From an uncultured Erythrobacter sp. (GTDB lineage Bacteria; Pseudomonadota; Alphaproteobacteria; Sphingomonadales; Sphingomonadaceae), in assembly GCA_947502815.1 (NCBI GenBank), contig CANNBH010000001.1, positions 1,646,818-1,710,817 of the forward strand: a stretch of DNA of 64,000 nucleotides. Direction: 5' to 3'. Each line of letters begins with the position of its first letter. Positions within the stretch are counted from its first letter, which is position 1. Below the pieces are notes generated by a model. It ran no database searches. It had not been told where the DNA came from and saw only the letters and a program-made list of their open reading frames with translations. Shown piece after piece: positions 27,953-36,827 of this stretch. The position numbers and the translations under genes are program-made.

Positions 27953-29014
27953 CTAGCCGCGCAACCGTCCACCCATCACAGTCAGCAATTCATATTGAGA
28001 AACAGTGCTTTGCCGCGCAGCATCGGGCAAGTTGAACGGCACCTGCACCCAATTCCCTTCTCCCACAGTGGGAGCATCGGAAAGGTCAGCAACCACCATA
28101 TCCATCGAAACTTTGCCCAACAACGGCAGTTTATGATCACCGCAGTTAACCAACGCGCCGGGCCCGCGTGCGCGCAGAAACCCATCGGCATAACCCAGCG
28201 AAACAGTGCCAACCCGCATCGGCTTGGTGGCGGTAAATTCGCCATTATATCCCACCGCATCGCCGGGGTTTAAACGGCGCGTTTGGATGATTGCTGCCTC
28301 TATATGAGCGACCTGCTGGATGGTGCCTGCCATATCGCCGCGCGGCACCCCGCCATACAGCGCGAGACCGGGCCGGGTGCAATCGAACGCATAGTCTGCG
28401 CCAAGGCCAATGCCTGCGCTGTTCGCTAGGCTTGCCAACCTATGGGGAACCGCCGTCAAACACTCACGAAACGCCGTAAGCTGGCGGACGTTCATCGGGC
28501 TATCTTCGTCCGCACTGGCCAAATGGCTCATAAGGATATTCACATCCAGCGCGCTTATTGCCGAATTGCTCAACTGATCCGCTGCGACACCCAACCGGTT
28601 GATCCCGGTGTCGATCATCAAGTGACAAACCCCGCCGCCGCCATCGCTCCACCGGCGTGCTTGATCGAGCGAATTGATCACCGGAACCACGCCGGTCGCG
28701 CAGGCATAATCAACATCGGCGCTGTTCATGGGGCCATGAAGCACTGCAATTTGATCGGGGCCTACATGCCTCAGCGCGGCGGCAACCTCGCTCCAATGGG
28801 CCACGTAAAACTGCCGCGCGCCCGCATCACGCAGTGCGGGCAAACAGGCATCAATGCCCAAGCCATAGCATTCCGCCTTGATCGCCGCGCCAGCCGAAGC
28901 GCCCCCCGAAAGGGCATCCAATGCGCGCCAATTCGCCGCCAGCGCTGCAGTGTCTATGCGCAGCCTGTGGGACGGCTGCGGCGGAGCAGGCGTATCAGAC
29001 AACGTCGTCCTCAA
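27953..29014 (-). CDS. alr: Alanine racemase
   Basis: 353 residues. The PLP lysine lies in AAIKAECYGLG (about residues 44-54; the usual form is VKADAYGHG), and the second catalytic tyrosine in AVGYNGEF. SLGYADG and GKVSMDM are further family blocks. It makes D-alanine for peptidoglycan. Its start overlaps the 3' end of the MFS gene by 20 bases, so the two are probably co-transcribed. Confidence 0.92.
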   Translation of the reverse strand: MRTTLSDTPAPPQPSHRLRIDTAALAANWRALDALSGGASAGAAIKAECYGLGIDACLPALRDAGARQFYVAHWSEVAAALRHVGPDQIAVLHGPMNSADVDYACATGVVPVINSLDQARRWSDGGGGVCHLMIDTGINRLGVAADQLSNSAISALDVNILMSHLASADEDSPMNVRQLTAFRECLTAVPHRLASLANSAGIGLGADYAFDCTRPGLALYGGVPRGDMAGTIQQVAHIEAAIIQTRRLNPGDAVGYNGEFTATKPMRVGTVSLGYADGFLRARGPGALVNCGDHKLPLLGKVSMDMVVADLSDAPTVGEGNWVQVPFNLPDAARQSTVSQYELLTVMGGRLRG

Positions 29015-30650
29015 AATCCTTAGGCGGTCCGCCAGAAAGGCCCCACCATGCCACGATCAAACCAAAGGCGACCACGCCCCAAGTGTACCAAAGGCCCGAA
29101 TAGATATTGCCCGTGCTTGCCACGATGATGCCGGAAATAAGCGGCAGGAAACCGCCCAGATAGCCAGCACCGATATGATACGGGATCGACATCGAAGAAT
29201 ACCGAATGCGCGGCGGGAACATCTCTGACAGCAAAGCCGCAACAGAACCGTATGTTAGCGCCGACAGCAGACCGAGCATCATCAAAGCGGCGATAATACC
29301 GATAAGATTGATCAACGGCGGAACCTGACGGCTGAAATCAAACCCGGATGGAGTAAGCGCAGCCTGCAGCCCTTCGCTGCGCGCGGCGGTATCATCCAAC
29401 CATGTGTCGCCAAGTACGATGGCCGCTCCGCCCACCGTCACGCCCAGCGTATCGCCAGCTTCGACGGTGTAAGAGACGCCGCTCGCCGTGAGCGAAGCCA
29501 GCACTTTTCCACAATCGGTTTGCTCTCTGTCAAACAGTTCAGCGAAGGGATCGGTGACGCAGTCTTGGCCGGTTACAACAACAGGATTGTCCTCAGCCGC
29601 CTGAGCAAGACCGGGATTGGCAAGGCTGCCCATAAACCAAAATGTTGGAAACAGCAGCGCGAGCGAGGCCAATGCCCCGATTATGATTGGCTTTTTGCGT
29701 CCCACAGTATCGGACCATTTACCCACCAGAATGTAGAACACCATCGACAATCCGCCTGCGATCAAAAGGATGATCTCCACAGTCAATTCATCGAGCCGCA
29801 TGTACCCTTTCAGGAACGATAGGCTGGAGAAAAATGCGGTGTACCAAATCGTCGTCAGGATCCCGGCAACCCCGAACAAGGCCACAAAAATGCGTTTCTT
29901 GTTACCGGGATAGGTGAAGCTTTCTATGAAAGGATTGCCCGACGTCTCGCCGGCTTCTTTCATCGCCTTGAACACAGGGCTTTCCGACAGTTTGAACCGC
30001 ATCCACAGCGAAATGGCGAGCAAGATGATCGACAACAGGAACGGCACACGCCAGCCCCAATCGTTGAAGGCCTCTTCAGGAATAATCAGACGGCACAACA
30101 GCACCACGATGATCGACAACACAAAACCGCCGACAACGCTGGCCTGAATAAAGCTGGTGTAATAGCCGCGCTTATCAGGCGGTGCATGTTCCGCGACATA
30201 GATCGCGGCTCCGCCATATTCCCCGCCAAGAGCAAGCCCCTGCAACACGCGCAAAATGATGACAATGATCGGTGCAAACACCCCGATCTGATCAACCGTC
30301 GGGATAAAACCCACGCCAGCAGTGGCGATCCCCATCAAGGTGACGGTCACAAGGAATGTGTATTTGCGCCCCAATTTATCGCCGAGAAATCCGAACAGGA
30401 TTGCGCCAATCGGGCGGAATGCAAAACCAACCGCAAACGTTGACCAAACCAAAAGCAGGCCCAGCGTCGGATCATCCACGTCGTAAAACGCATCTTTCAA
30501 AATGTATGCGAGCGTTCCGTAGATGAAGAAATCATACCATTCGAAAACGGTGCCAGCGCTTGACGCCCCAACGACAAGACGGATTTCCTTCGCTGAAGGC
30601 TCCCGCGCGGCCAACACTTCTGCTTCTGTCCCAATCCCTGAACTCGTCAT
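28995..30650 (-). CDS. MFS transporter of the metabolite:H+ symporter family
   Basis: 551 residues with 12 predicted membrane helices. The N-terminus VFEWYDFFIYG and the loop GDKLGRKYTF are signatures of the MHS group (ProP, ShiA, KgtP, citrate carriers). FRPIGAILFG and LALGGEYGGAA are also typical. Between two late helices a hydrophilic insert of about 100 residues (346-444) with two Cys (near 364 and 380) is present, longer than in usual members. The substrate cannot be read from the sequence. The gene precedes alr. Confidence 0.9.
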   Translation of the reverse strand: MTSSGIGTEAEVLAAREPSAKEIRLVVGASSAGTVFEWYDFFIYGTLAYILKDAFYDVDDPTLGLLLVWSTFAVGFAFRPIGAILFGFLGDKLGRKYTFLVTVTLMGIATAGVGFIPTVDQIGVFAPIIVIILRVLQGLALGGEYGGAAIYVAEHAPPDKRGYYTSFIQASVVGGFVLSIIVVLLCRLIIPEEAFNDWGWRVPFLLSIILLAISLWMRFKLSESPVFKAMKEAGETSGNPFIESFTYPGNKKRIFVALFGVAGILTTIWYTAFFSSLSFLKGYMRLDELTVEIILLIAGGLSMVFYILVGKWSDTVGRKKPIIIGALASLALLFPTFWFMGSLANPGLAQAAEDNPVVVTGQDCVTDPFAELFDREQTDCGKVLASLTASGVSYTVEAGDTLGVTVGGAAIVLGDTWLDDTAARSEGLQAALTPSGFDFSRQVPPLINLIGIIAALMMLGLLSALTYGSVAALLSEMFPPRIRYSSMSIPYHIGAGYLGGFLPLISGIIVASTGNIYSGLWYTWGVVAFGLIVAWWGLSGGPPKDFEDDVV

Positions 30651-30716
30651 ATTTGCCCCGTTTGCAAAATTCTACGCCCCAGTCTGTGCCGGGTTTGCGG
30701 CGTTTCTCAATGGTTC

Positions 30717-31196
30717 TTAGCGAGTGGTTGCAGCGGATGAAACCGTCCCTGTTGATAGGGCAACGGCAGAAAGAGCTTTTGCCGCCGCACGCCATGGCAA
30801 CAACAACGCATCGTGCCGCCCTGTGTGGGGTAAGGCGGGCTCCAACGCATCAAAGCCCGGCCAATCGGGCAGAGCGCCCTCACCCCGCAGCCATGCCTCT
30901 ATTGCGATTAGAGTGGCCGGGACATCCACCGCTGACCGGCCCTTTACCGATGCAGCCAATATCGCAGCCGAACTTTGCCCGATCGCGCAGGCCGTGACCT
31001 GCATCCCCACACCCGAAACCGTGTTTTGCCCATCGCAATCCAGCCCGATCTCCAGCGTGCTGCCGCATGTTCGCGACCGCGCCTCAGCGGTGAATGGATA
31101 ATGTTTCTCTAAAGGAAAATCCGCAAGCGTCGCGGACAGTGCCAGCAGCCTGGGCGAATAGAGCTTTGCTGGGCGATCCGGCCCGGCGTTGCTCAT
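30717..31196 (-). CDS. IscU/NifU-like iron-sulfur cluster scaffold homologue
   Basis: 159 residues of the NifU N-terminal fold. Two Cys sit where the scaffold ligands are expected: RTCGSTLEIG (near 44) and TACAIGQSSA (near 70). A third ligand Cys is not obvious in the C-terminal half (the equivalent region has HTGRHD), so cluster binding may differ. The gene lies 30 bases downstream of cvpA on the same strand. A group of alphaproteobacterial proteins of this type is annotated only by similarity. Confidence 0.75.
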   Translation of the reverse strand: MSNAGPDRPAKLYSPRLLALSATLADFPLEKHYPFTAEARSRTCGSTLEIGLDCDGQNTVSGVGMQVTACAIGQSSAAILAASVKGRSAVDVPATLIAIEAWLRGEGALPDWPGFDALEPALPHTGRHDALLLPWRAAAKALSAVALSTGTVSSAATTR

Positions 31197-31226
31197 GCGC
31201 TCTTTTCCATCATTGGATGCCCTGCA

Positions 31227-31754
31227 TCACTCGCCAGCCTCGGCCTCTGCATCACCCAGAAGCTGGGCGCGCCGTTCGGCAATCATCGATACCAATTCGC
31301 GCGAAAACGCATCGGCGGCAGGATAGGTCCGCGCTTGAGTGATCCAGTCAGGCCGTCCCTTATAGCCCCAGACCGTATCAAAGCCGAGAACCAGAACCGA
31401 AAATGCAAAGACCACGATCAGCGCGCCCTTGACCGCGCCGAATCCAAATCCAAGCACCCTGTCAATTGGGCCAAGGATAGATCCACGCGAAGCCTCTCCC
31501 ACATTGCCAGCGATCAATTTCATCGCCGCGTATGGGATCAGAAGAAGCAGAGCGAACGACAGGATCGAAGTGGCAGGATCCGCGTCGTAATAGCCGCGCA
31601 AATATTCAGTAAATGGCTCATGCAAATAATACACTGAGAAAGCGGCCAATATCCATGCAGCAAGGCTGAGCACCTCCTGCACAAGACCGCGCATAAATCC
31701 GCCAATTGCCGCCACTGCAACAATAATCAACACGATGATATCAAAGCCCGTCAT
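31227..31754 (-). CDS. cvpA: CvpA family membrane protein
   Basis: 175 residues with four hydrophobic segments. The N-terminus DIIVLIIVAVAAIGGFMRG and the segment LAAWILAAFSVYY match the CvpA family (colicin V production), and the third segment contains GSILGPIDRVLGFGFGA. The protein is an inner membrane protein of poorly known function; in E. coli it is needed for colicin V secretion and resistance to bile salts. It follows radA by 12 bases, a common alphaproteobacterial pair. Confidence 0.9.
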   Translation of the reverse strand: MTGFDIIVLIIVAVAAIGGFMRGLVQEVLSLAAWILAAFSVYYLHEPFTEYLRGYYDADPATSILSFALLLLIPYAAMKLIAGNVGEASRGSILGPIDRVLGFGFGAVKGALIVVFAFSVLVLGFDTVWGYKGRPDWITQARTYPAADAFSRELVSMIAERRAQLLGDAEAEAGE

Positions 31755-31766
31755 AGACTTGAGAGA

Positions 31767-33164
31767 TTATTCGCTACCCATCACCTGGTCAACGAGCTTC
31801 GCCAATCCATTCACCGAACAATATTCCAGCGGCGATGAGCCGGTCTTGCCATCCGATGATCCGCTGCCTTTAGAGCCTCCGCCCGATGGGCCATATCCGC
31901 GCGTAAAGCCCAATTTTGCCGATTCGCGCAGCCGCAAATCGCGATGCGCGACCGGGCGGACCTCTCCGGCCAAGGACACTTCGCCAAACCACGCCGATTT
32001 ATCCGGCAACGGTTTATCCGCCAGCGCCGACACCAAAGCCGCCGCAACCGCCAAGTCTGCGGCCGGATCGGACAGGCGATAACCGCCGGCAATGTTCAAA
32101 TACACTTCTGCAGAGGAAAAATTCAGGCCGCAGCGCGATTCCAAAACCGCGAGCAACATCGCAAGGCGCCCATTGTCCCACCCCACAACCGCGCGGCGCG
32201 GGGTTGCGCCCGATTGCAGCTTTACAATCAAAGCTTGAATTTCGACCAAGACAGGCCGCGTCCCTTCCAATGCTGGGAACACCGAACTGCCTGCCAAGGG
32301 ATCATCCCGGCCCGAAAGGAACAACATCGATGGGTTCGCGACCTCTTCGAGGCCGCCCGTTTCCATCGAAAACACGCCAATTTCGTCAACCGCACCAAAT
32401 CGGTTTTTAAGAGCGCGCAGGATGCGATATTGATGGCTACGCTCGCCTTCAAAACTCATCACAACATCGACCATATGTTCAAGCACCCGCGGCCCGGCAA
32501 TATTGCCATCCTTGGTCACATGCCCAACCAACATGACCGCGCAGCCGCTGGCCTTGGCATAGCGGATCAATTCCAGCGCGCACCCGCGCACTTGGCTAAC
32601 GGTACCGGGAGCGCCTTCGATTGTGTCGGAATGCATAGTCTGGATCGAATCGACCACCAACAAAGCAGGCGGCGTCCCCTGCCCCAACGTGGTTAGAATA
32701 TCACGAACCGACGTTTCTGATGCGAGCCTGATGGGAGCATCCGCTACGCCCAGCCGCTGCGCTCTAAGCCGAACTTGGCCAGCGGCTTCTTCACCGCTGA
32801 CATAAACAACGTCATTGCCGCCGCGCGCAATCGTGGCCGCAGTTTGCAGCAGCAAGGTTGATTTGCCGATCCCCGGATCGCCGCCCATCAATACCGCCGA
32901 ACCCGGTACAATCCCCCCGCCCAAGGCCCGGTCAAATTCAGCCAGTCCAGTGGATTTGCGCACCGGCAGTTCGGTTGGCTTGTTCAGCTCGACAAATTCT
33001 ATTCCGCGCCCACCGCTCGATAAATCGTGTTTTTGGGAGAACACCGTCGCAGGCGCATCCTCCGTTAGAGTGTTCCACTCTCCGCAATCGGCGCATTGGC
33101 CCTGCCACCTAGGGCTGACCGCCCCGCAATTTGCGCACACATATCGCCGTTTTGTTTTCGCCAT
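31767..33164 (-). CDS. radA: DNA repair protein RadA (Sms)
   Basis: 465 residues from the ATG at 33164; an upstream extension overlaps no conserved sequence. The N-terminal zinc finger is CANCGAVSPRWQGQCADC. The RecA-like ATPase has Walker A GGDPGIGKST and the RadA-specific KNRFG motif. The C-terminal Lon-like domain contains AVVGWDNGRLAMLLA. The protein drives branch migration in recombination. It is divergent from the patatin gene (71 bases between). Confidence 0.94.
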   Translation of the reverse strand: MAKTKRRYVCANCGAVSPRWQGQCADCGEWNTLTEDAPATVFSQKHDLSSGGRGIEFVELNKPTELPVRKSTGLAEFDRALGGGIVPGSAVLMGGDPGIGKSTLLLQTAATIARGGNDVVYVSGEEAAGQVRLRAQRLGVADAPIRLASETSVRDILTTLGQGTPPALLVVDSIQTMHSDTIEGAPGTVSQVRGCALELIRYAKASGCAVMLVGHVTKDGNIAGPRVLEHMVDVVMSFEGERSHQYRILRALKNRFGAVDEIGVFSMETGGLEEVANPSMLFLSGRDDPLAGSSVFPALEGTRPVLVEIQALIVKLQSGATPRRAVVGWDNGRLAMLLAVLESRCGLNFSSAEVYLNIAGGYRLSDPAADLAVAAALVSALADKPLPDKSAWFGEVSLAGEVRPVAHRDLRLRESAKLGFTRGYGPSGGGSKGSGSSDGKTGSSPLEYCSVNGLAKLVDQVMGSE

Positions 33165-33234
33165 ACCCGTTTTATATGCGGAACATTTGAGGAACGCAAT
33201 TGCCTTTCGCTGCAATCCTCGCCATTTGTGCGGC

Positions 33235-35586
33235 ATGCGACAAAAGGAACTTCGCCTCGCTCTTGTTTGTTACGGAGGCGTAAGCCTGGCGGTATACATG
33301 CACGGCGTCACCAAAGAGGTCTGGCACCTAGCCCGGTCAAGCCGCGCGCACGCCGCGGGCAACGGCGATGATCTCACTGGGGTGGCAGCGGTTTACCGGG
33401 ACTTGCTCGCTCAAATTGAGCGAGAGAAACAGGTCCGGCTGCGCGTTTTGCCGGATATTCTGACCGGTGCCAGCGCAGGCGGGATCAACGCCGTGTTTTT
33501 GGCGCAGGCGATCCATTCTGGACAATCGCTGGAGCCGTTGACCGATCTCTGGCTAGAAAATGCTGATGTCAGCGAGTTGACCGATCCCGATGCTCAGCCC
33601 GTTTGGCGTTATGCCAAGATTTGGGCGCAGCCAATCGCCGATTGGTTCCTGCGGCGTCCGGGCAATGCGGTAAGCGAGAGCGTCTCGCCAGAAACCCGCG
33701 AGGAAGTGCGCCACAAAGTGTCTCAGCTGGTCCGTGGGCGTTGGTTCAACCCGCCTTTTTCCGGCTCACGCTTTTCCGCTATGCTGATGGAAGCGCTGAA
33801 GAGCATGGCAAAGGCCCCATCGGGCCCGCCGCTTTTGCCGCCCCTTCACCCGATCGACCTGCTTGTAACGGCAACCGACTTTCGCGGCCACGCCGAAATG
33901 CTGCGGCTTAATTCGCCGCCGGTTATTCAAGAAACCGAACATCGGATGCCGATTGATTTCCACGGCTCATCCCCGCTGGAACCGGGTCACAGTCTGGCCG
34001 ATCCATTGGAACTGGTGCTGGCCGCGCGCTCCACTGCGAGTTTTCCCGGTGCGTTTCCCCCACTGATCGTGGATGAGATTGACCGTCTTGCCGCGAATGA
34101 GGGGCAAGAATGGAACAGCCGTGCCGGCTTCCTTTCGCGCGTCATGCCCGTTCATGTGCGCGATGGGACGGTGGGTGATGCGGCGTTGATCGACGGCTCT
34201 GTGCTGGTCAACGCCCCGTTTGGTGCGGCGTTGCGCGCGATGCAAACCCGGTCATCTCAGCGCGAAGTGGACCGGCGGTTTGTCTATATCGATCCCCGCC
34301 CAGACCGCTCCAATCCGCGCGATCAGGCCGATAACGCTGGATCGCCGGAAGAGACGCAAAAGATTGGCTGGTTTGGCGCGATATTTGGCTCGCTTTCCAC
34401 CATTCCGCGCGAACAACCGATCCGCGACGATTTGGAACGGATTGAGAAACAATCGAAAGATGCAGAGCGTTTGCGCCGGATTGTTATGGGCCTGCGTCCA
34501 GAAATTGACCGCGCGGTTGAAAAACTGTTCGGCCTGACCTTTTTTATGGATAGCCCGACGCCCAAACGGCTCGAAAACTGGCGCGAACGCGCCCATCAGG
34601 CGGCGGCCGAGCGCGCCGGATACGCGTTTGGAGCCTATGCCCACACGAAATACAGCGCGATCATTGCCCGTCTTGCTCGGTTGACGTTTGATGCTGCACC
34701 GGAATTGGCGGTGACCGATTACTCTCCAATCGCAGACGCTTTCCGCAATGAATTGGAAGCGCGCGGGTTAGAAACCCTCACCGAAGAAGGCGGCGGAGCA
34801 AACGCAGAAGCGATCGAATTCTTCCGCAACCACGACATCGCCTTTCGCATGCGGCGATTGCAATTGCTTGCCCGGCGTTTGTCGCGCGATTGGGAGGTCG
34901 ATCCTGAGATACCCGACGACGCTCTCGATATGGCGCGCGAGAAAATATACGACATGCTGGCTTTGTATCGCCGCGCTGATGATGCCTCAATTTTGGGCGG
35001 AGCGGCGGGTGACGCATTTCGCGAACTGGCCCGCGATGCCTTGAACAATCCCGGCCCGCTGCTCGATTATTTGGCGCAGACACGGTTGTTGACGCAGACT
35101 GATCTCGCAGCGGAGGAAATCTTCGCAGACGCCTTGATGGCAAGCCCGAAGAATTTGAAGCGGCGGATGCTGCTCACCTATCTCGGCTTTCCATTCTATG
35201 ATGTCGCGACCCTGCCGCTTACTCAAAGAGAGAGCTTGGGAGAATATCACGCGGTGAAAATTGACCGCATTTCCCCCGATGACGCCCTATCCATCCGCGC
35301 CGGCGGGACAAAGGCGACGTTGCGCGGGATCGAATTCTACAATTTCGGAGCGTTTTTCAGCCGCGCTTACCGCGAGAACGATTATTTGTGGGGTCGCCTC
35401 CACGGGGCCGAAAGGATGGTCGATCTGGTCGCATCGACGGTGGATGGCGGGTTGGAACGGGCCGCCATTCGTGCCGCGAAACACGCCGCGTTCAATGCCA
35501 TCTTGGATGAAGAAAGCGATGCGGGCAGATGTAAGCAAGGATTGATCGATGGGCTGCGCAAAGAGATCGCGGAGAATTTTGCGTAA
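33235..35586 (+). CDS. Patatin-like phospholipase with DUF3376-type C-terminal part
   Basis: 783 residues from the ATG at 33235; the open frame extends far back over radA but is noncoding there. The oxyanion loop YGGVSLAVYMHG (13-24), the nucleophile elbow GASAGG (Ser near 80) and the catalytic Asp in DGS (near 320) form the patatin Ser-Asp dyad. About 450 further residues resemble the large patatin-related group (DUF3376). There is no signal peptide. The expected activity is acyl hydrolysis of lipids. It converges on dnaJ with 11 bases between. Confidence 0.87.
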   Translation: MRQKELRLALVCYGGVSLAVYMHGVTKEVWHLARSSRAHAAGNGDDLTGVAAVYRDLLAQIEREKQVRLRVLPDILTGASAGGINAVFLAQAIHSGQSLEPLTDLWLENADVSELTDPDAQPVWRYAKIWAQPIADWFLRRPGNAVSESVSPETREEVRHKVSQLVRGRWFNPPFSGSRFSAMLMEALKSMAKAPSGPPLLPPLHPIDLLVTATDFRGHAEMLRLNSPPVIQETEHRMPIDFHGSSPLEPGHSLADPLELVLAARSTASFPGAFPPLIVDEIDRLAANEGQEWNSRAGFLSRVMPVHVRDGTVGDAALIDGSVLVNAPFGAALRAMQTRSSQREVDRRFVYIDPRPDRSNPRDQADNAGSPEETQKIGWFGAIFGSLSTIPREQPIRDDLERIEKQSKDAERLRRIVMGLRPEIDRAVEKLFGLTFFMDSPTPKRLENWRERAHQAAAERAGYAFGAYAHTKYSAIIARLARLTFDAAPELAVTDYSPIADAFRNELEARGLETLTEEGGGANAEAIEFFRNHDIAFRMRRLQLLARRLSRDWEVDPEIPDDALDMAREKIYDMLALYRRADDASILGGAAGDAFRELARDALNNPGPLLDYLAQTRLLTQTDLAAEEIFADALMASPKNLKRRMLLTYLGFPFYDVATLPLTQRESLGEYHAVKIDRISPDDALSIRAGGTKATLRGIEFYNFGAFFSRAYRENDYLWGRLHGAERMVDLVASTVDGGLERAAIRAAKHAAFNAILDEESDAGRCKQGLIDGLRKEIAENFA

Positions 35587-35597
35587 GACTGGGCCGG

Positions 35598-36755
35598 TTA
35601 AGTCCCAAACGCTTCTTTAAGTTTGCTAAAGAACCCTTTGCTTTCCGGGCATTCATCACCCGTTTCCGTCTCACGGAATTGCTCCAGAATTTCTTTTTGC
35701 TTGCGGTTCAGTTTGGTTGGGGTTTCGACCTGAATTTCGACCACCATATCGCCGCGCCCGCGCCCTTGCAGAACCGGCATACCGGCACCGCGCACGCGCA
35801 ATTGTTTGCCTGATTGGATGCCGGTGGGGATTTCGACCGTGTTGGTTGAGCCATCCAGATCAGGGATATCGACGCTGCCGCCAAGAGCTGCGGTCGTGAA
35901 GGAGATCGGCACGCGGGTCGCCAATGTGGTGCCTTCGCGCTCAAACAATTTGTGCGGCTTAACGTGGATGAAGATGTAGAGATCGCCCGGAGCCGCGCCG
36001 CGTTGACCCGCCTCTCCTTTGCCCGATAGACGGATGCGCGTGCCAGTATCGACGCCGGGAGGAATTTCCACCGCCAGCGCCTGTTCTTTATCCACGCGCC
36101 CATCGCCGCGGCATTCACCGCAAGGGTCTTCGATCACTTGGCCGCGGCCGCCGCATGTTGGACATGGACGCTCCACGACGAAAAGGCCCTGTTTTGCGCG
36201 CACCGCGCCCGCGCCGTGGCACAGGTTACACGTGCGTTCAGACGTGCCGGGCGTCGCGCCAGAACCATCGCAAGTCTCACAGCTTTGTGAAACTTCAATT
36301 TCTATTTCGGTTGATTTGCCGTTGAAGGCTTCATCGAGCGAAATCTGCATGTCAAAACGCAGGTCTGCTCCGCGGCGTTGTTGTTGGCGTCCGCCGCCCA
36401 TTCCGCCGCCGCCGCCAAAGGCGCTGCCGAAAATGGTCTCAAAAATGTCTCCGATATCGCCAAAGTCACCTTGGCCGCCGCGGCCCCCAAATCCGCCACC
36501 GCCGCCGCCTCCGGAGGCACCTTGGGTGTAGGCTTCGTGACCAAACCGGTCATAGGCCGCGCGTTTTTGAGGGTCTTTGAGGCATTCGTACGCTTCGTTG
36601 CAGGCTTTGAACTTGGCCTCAGCCTCTGCATCACCCGGATTGCGATCCGGATGAAACTTCATCGCCAATTTGCGATAGGCGCTTTTGAGCGTCGCAGCAT
36701 CGGCGTCGCGTGACACCGAAAGCGTCTGGTAATAATCGGTCTGATTGGCGGCCAT
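35598..36755 (-). CDS. dnaJ: Chaperone DnaJ
   Basis: 385 residues from the ATG at 36755. A J domain with HPDRNPGD (the HPD motif), a Gly-rich linker rich in GGGGG, and a zinc domain with four CxxCxGxG repeats: CETCDGSG, CNLCHGAG, CPTCGGRG, CGECRGDG. The C-terminal substrate-binding domains follow. It stimulates DnaK ATPase and delivers unfolded clients. It lies 72 bases downstream of dnaK. Confidence 0.97.
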   Translation of the reverse strand: MAANQTDYYQTLSVSRDADAATLKSAYRKLAMKFHPDRNPGDAEAEAKFKACNEAYECLKDPQKRAAYDRFGHEAYTQGASGGGGGGGFGGRGGQGDFGDIGDIFETIFGSAFGGGGGMGGGRQQQRRGADLRFDMQISLDEAFNGKSTEIEIEVSQSCETCDGSGATPGTSERTCNLCHGAGAVRAKQGLFVVERPCPTCGGRGQVIEDPCGECRGDGRVDKEQALAVEIPPGVDTGTRIRLSGKGEAGQRGAAPGDLYIFIHVKPHKLFEREGTTLATRVPISFTTAALGGSVDIPDLDGSTNTVEIPTGIQSGKQLRVRGAGMPVLQGRGRGDMVVEIQVETPTKLNRKQKEILEQFRETETGDECPESKGFFSKLKEAFGT

Positions 36756-36827
36756 TGTTGCACCTTTCCCGCCATGCCCACCGCCGGTGCAGAGCACGGG
36801 CAGTGGGTGGGCAGAGGGTTAAATCGC

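Noticed and set aside
32815..33234. An open frame in front of the patatin gene, adding 140 residues
   Set aside because: It runs opposite to radA and has no similarity to the patatin family; the ATG at 33235 starts the conserved core.
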